35,466 nucleotides of DNA from Flavobacterium sp. (GTDB taxonomy: Bacteria; Bacteroidota; Bacteroidia; Flavobacteriales; Flavobacteriaceae): the NCBI RefSeq assembly GCF_013822155.1, contig NZ_PNJW01000030.1, forward strand, positions 1 to 35,466. The letters run 5' to 3'. Shown piece after piece: positions 34,296 through 35,466 of this stretch (within the stretch, counting starts at the first letter, position 1; every line of letters begins with the position of its first letter). A model generated the notes under the pieces. It ran no database searches and had not been told where the DNA came from. It saw nothing but the letters and a program-made list of their open reading frames with translations. A program made the position numbers and the translations under genes.

Positions 34296-34331
34296 TGACC
34301 TTTGTGCCTTCTTTGTGAACTTCGTGGTTAA
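34296..34331. repeat. Repeat arm downstream of the GxxExxY gene
   Basis: The arm reads TGACCTTTGTGCC, then TTCTTTGTGAAC, then TTCGTGGTTAA. It starts immediately after the GxxExxY stop and ends 5 bp before the batE ATG. It is the inverted partner of the arm at 33866-33897, with 5 mismatches in 32. Confidence 0.9.
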
Positions 34332-34336
34332 ATAAA

Positions 34337-35080
34337 ATGAAAAATAGCATCTATATTTTACTCTTACTCACCCAAACTTTTTGGGCTCAAAGTGTTTTTG
34401 ACAAAGGAAACGATCAGTATCGAAAAGGAAATTATCAAGAAGCAATTACGGCTTATGAGAGCATTTTAAAAGGGAAAAAAGAATCGTGTGATTTATATTT
34501 TAATTTGGCGAACAGCTATTACAAACTCAATAAAATTGCTCCGGCGATATATTATTATGAAAAAGCACTTTTGATAAGTCCCAATGATAAAGACATCAGA
34601 AACAATTTAAAATTTGCCAAAAACAGAACTATCGACGATATAAAAGAAACGCAAAAAGTTGGTTTTGAAAAATTACTCAGAAATTTTACAGGCTTATTTC
34701 ACTACAATACTTGGGGTATAATTTCTATAGGATTTTCTGTCTTATTTTTACTTTTTTTCATGGGGTATTATTTTTCTCAAACAGCCATTTTTAAACGTGT
34801 TTTCTTTTTAGGAATGTTCTTCATTCCGTTCTTGATTTTTGCTGCTATTGGGGCTGCCATATTCGATAAAAATATTTATCAAAGCGAGCGTCCTGCTATT
34901 GTTTTTGAAGAAATACTTTCCGTTAAAAATGAACCTCGGGAAAATGCAACCGAGGCTTTCGTGTTACATGAAGGAACAAAAGTTTACGTTCTTGAAACGG
35001 TAGAAAATTGGAAAAAAATTCAACTTTCTGACGAAACAGAAGGATGGGTTCAAAAAGAGGCAATCAAAGAGTTGAAGTAG
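34337..35080 (+). CDS. batE: BatE, TPR and SH3-domain membrane protein
   Basis: The 247-residue protein has a signal peptide (1-18, ending FWAQ), TPRs (about 19-95; DKGNDQYRKGNYQEAITAYES and LYFNLANSYYKLNKIAPAIYYYEKAL), two membrane helices (126-146 and 155-176) and a C-terminal bacterial SH3 domain (186-245, TKVYVLETVENWKKIQLSDE, then GWVQ). This is the standard BatE architecture and the usual last gene of the operon. The SH3 domain would be periplasmic and may contact peptidoglycan or protein. It follows the inserted GxxExxY cassette. Confidence 0.93.
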   Translation: MKNSIYILLLLTQTFWAQSVFDKGNDQYRKGNYQEAITAYESILKGKKESCDLYFNLANSYYKLNKIAPAIYYYEKALLISPNDKDIRNNLKFAKNRTIDDIKETQKVGFEKLLRNFTGLFHYNTWGIISIGFSVLFLLFFMGYYFSQTAIFKRVFFLGMFFIPFLIFAAIGAAIFDKNIYQSERPAIVFEEILSVKNEPRENATEAFVLHEGTKVYVLETVENWKKIQLSDETEGWVQKEAIKELK

Positions 35081-35130
35081 TTTCTTGGTCATTGTAGCTC
35101 TCCGAAGTCATTGTTAATAGCACACTAAGA

Positions 35131-35158
35131 GACTACCGTTTCTGATAGTTTTTTTTAG
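35131..35158 (+). terminator. Weak intrinsic terminator after batE
   Basis: ACTACC and TGATAGT pair around a short loop with one mismatch and run into a T8 tract, about 50 bp after the batE stop. The stem is short, so this is the least certain terminator in the window. Confidence 0.4.
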
Positions 35159-35447
35159 TTCGGTTTGAATGATATACTTATTTCTTCACAATCCATAATT
35201 CAATTCTTCCATTTTTGGATTGATTTTCTTCACCTTATACTTCTTTACAATCCACTTTTGGTTCTCATTCCCCCAACCCTTTTCCTGAATTTTTTGGCTA
35301 TTACAAAATCTAAATTCATTACAACTTTTTATGGTAAGTAATAGTTAAACCGCACAACCAAAACTTTAACACAACTTAACCAATAGATAACTAACAATTT
35401 TTCTTACTTTTATAGAATAGGTTTACTTTTACTAAAATTTTTGTACT
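35159..35447. other. Intergenic region without a supported gene
   Basis: No complete gene is supported here. A 14-nt motif occurs twice in direct orientation: TTCTTCACAATCCA at 35182-35195 and TTCTTTACAATCCA at 35241-35254. An inverted partial copy (TGGATTG) lies between them. A frame of about 50 codons is open on the minus strand across about 35194-35356 (contains NQKWIVKKYKVKK) but has no start codon at its head, so it may be a gene remnant or chance. The last 100 bp are AT-rich and should hold the promoter of the next gene. Confidence 0.5.
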
Positions 35448-35466
35448 ATGAAAAAACTAATTCTAC
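35448..35466 (+). CDS. Start of a probable secreted protein (partial)
   Basis: The window ends six codons into an open frame that begins ATG AAA AAA CTA (MKKLIL). This is how flavobacterial signal peptides usually start. AT-rich upstream sequence and the preceding terminator-like hairpin agree with a new transcription unit. Nothing more can be said about the product. Confidence 0.5.

Noticed and set aside
33866..34331. Considered a classic insertion sequence around the GxxExxY gene.
   Set aside because: No transposase motif is present, the arms are composed of internal short units and not plain terminal inverted repeats, and no target-site duplication is clear.
35194..35356. A minus-strand open frame of about 50 codons with protein-like composition.
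   Set aside because: There is no start codon at its head, it partly consists of a repeated TGGATTGT motif, and AT-rich spacers often stay open this long. Kept only as a comment on the intergenic region.

Overview
The window looks like the chromosome of a member of the Flavobacteriaceae (Bacteroidota), probably Flavobacterium or a close relative. Base composition is AT-rich. Secreted proteins carry short signal peptides ending in ...AQ, and lipoproteins have an acidic stretch just after the lipobox Cys. Several upstream regions carry the Bacteroidota -7 promoter element TAnnTTTG. The gene families are typical of the group: TonB receptor with a CarboxypepD_reg-like N-terminus, HU-CCDC81/SPOR protein, MoxR-Bat operon, DUF5689 and DUF4292. 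I see no rRNA, tRNA, CRISPR array or complete insertion sequence.

Layout. 1-2108 (+): end of a TPR protein, a DUF4292 lipoprotein and an EnvC-type LytM protein whose zinc ligands are all substituted, closed by a bidirectional terminator. 2177-3745 (-): hot-dog acyl-CoA thioesterase and an HU-CCDC81/SPOR membrane protein. 3959-5062 (+): dprA, converging with a minus pair made of trpS and a small secreted protein. 6602-7348 (+): plsC-type acyltransferase. 7381-8718 (-): ammonium transporter with a perfect 19-nt dyad next to its start codon. 8896-13597 (-): TonB receptor, DUF5689/anchor-J lipoprotein and a small lipocalin-like lipoprotein, divergent from a secreted endonuclease/exonuclease/phosphatase (13733-14776). 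I infer a possible nucleic-acid or phosphate-ester scavenging locus. 14841-17134 (+): 3-hydroxyanthranilate 3,4-dioxygenase and an ALDH7 (antiquitin-like) dehydrogenase, pointing to amino-acid catabolism. 17389-20984 (+): a conspicuously GC-richer arylsulfatase, an outer-membrane MetA-pathway-type transporter and a DUF2490 protein. 20985-25470 (-): PhnA-domain protein, small beta-barrel protein, metallophosphoesterase, AlbA_2 protein, four-helix-bundle (23S IVS-type) protein and aldo/keto reductase. 25713-35080 (+): a complete MoxR-Bat operon (moxR, DUF58, DUF4381/BatD-like, batA, batB, batC, batD, batE). The window ends in a mostly non-coding 367-bp stretch and the first codons of a new secreted protein.

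Most notable structure. Three gene junctions within about 10 kb are filled from stop to start by inverted arrays of short degenerate repeats. Two of them wrap one small ORF each: a four-helix-bundle IVS protein at 24150-24542, and a GxxExxY (PD-(D/E)xK-like) protein at 33915-34295 inside the bat operon. The third, between moxR and the DUF58 gene, is empty. The layout resembles the IVS elements of 23S rRNA, where a base-paired stem encloses an ORF and is cut out by RNase III, but here it sits in mRNA junctions. That reading is inference.
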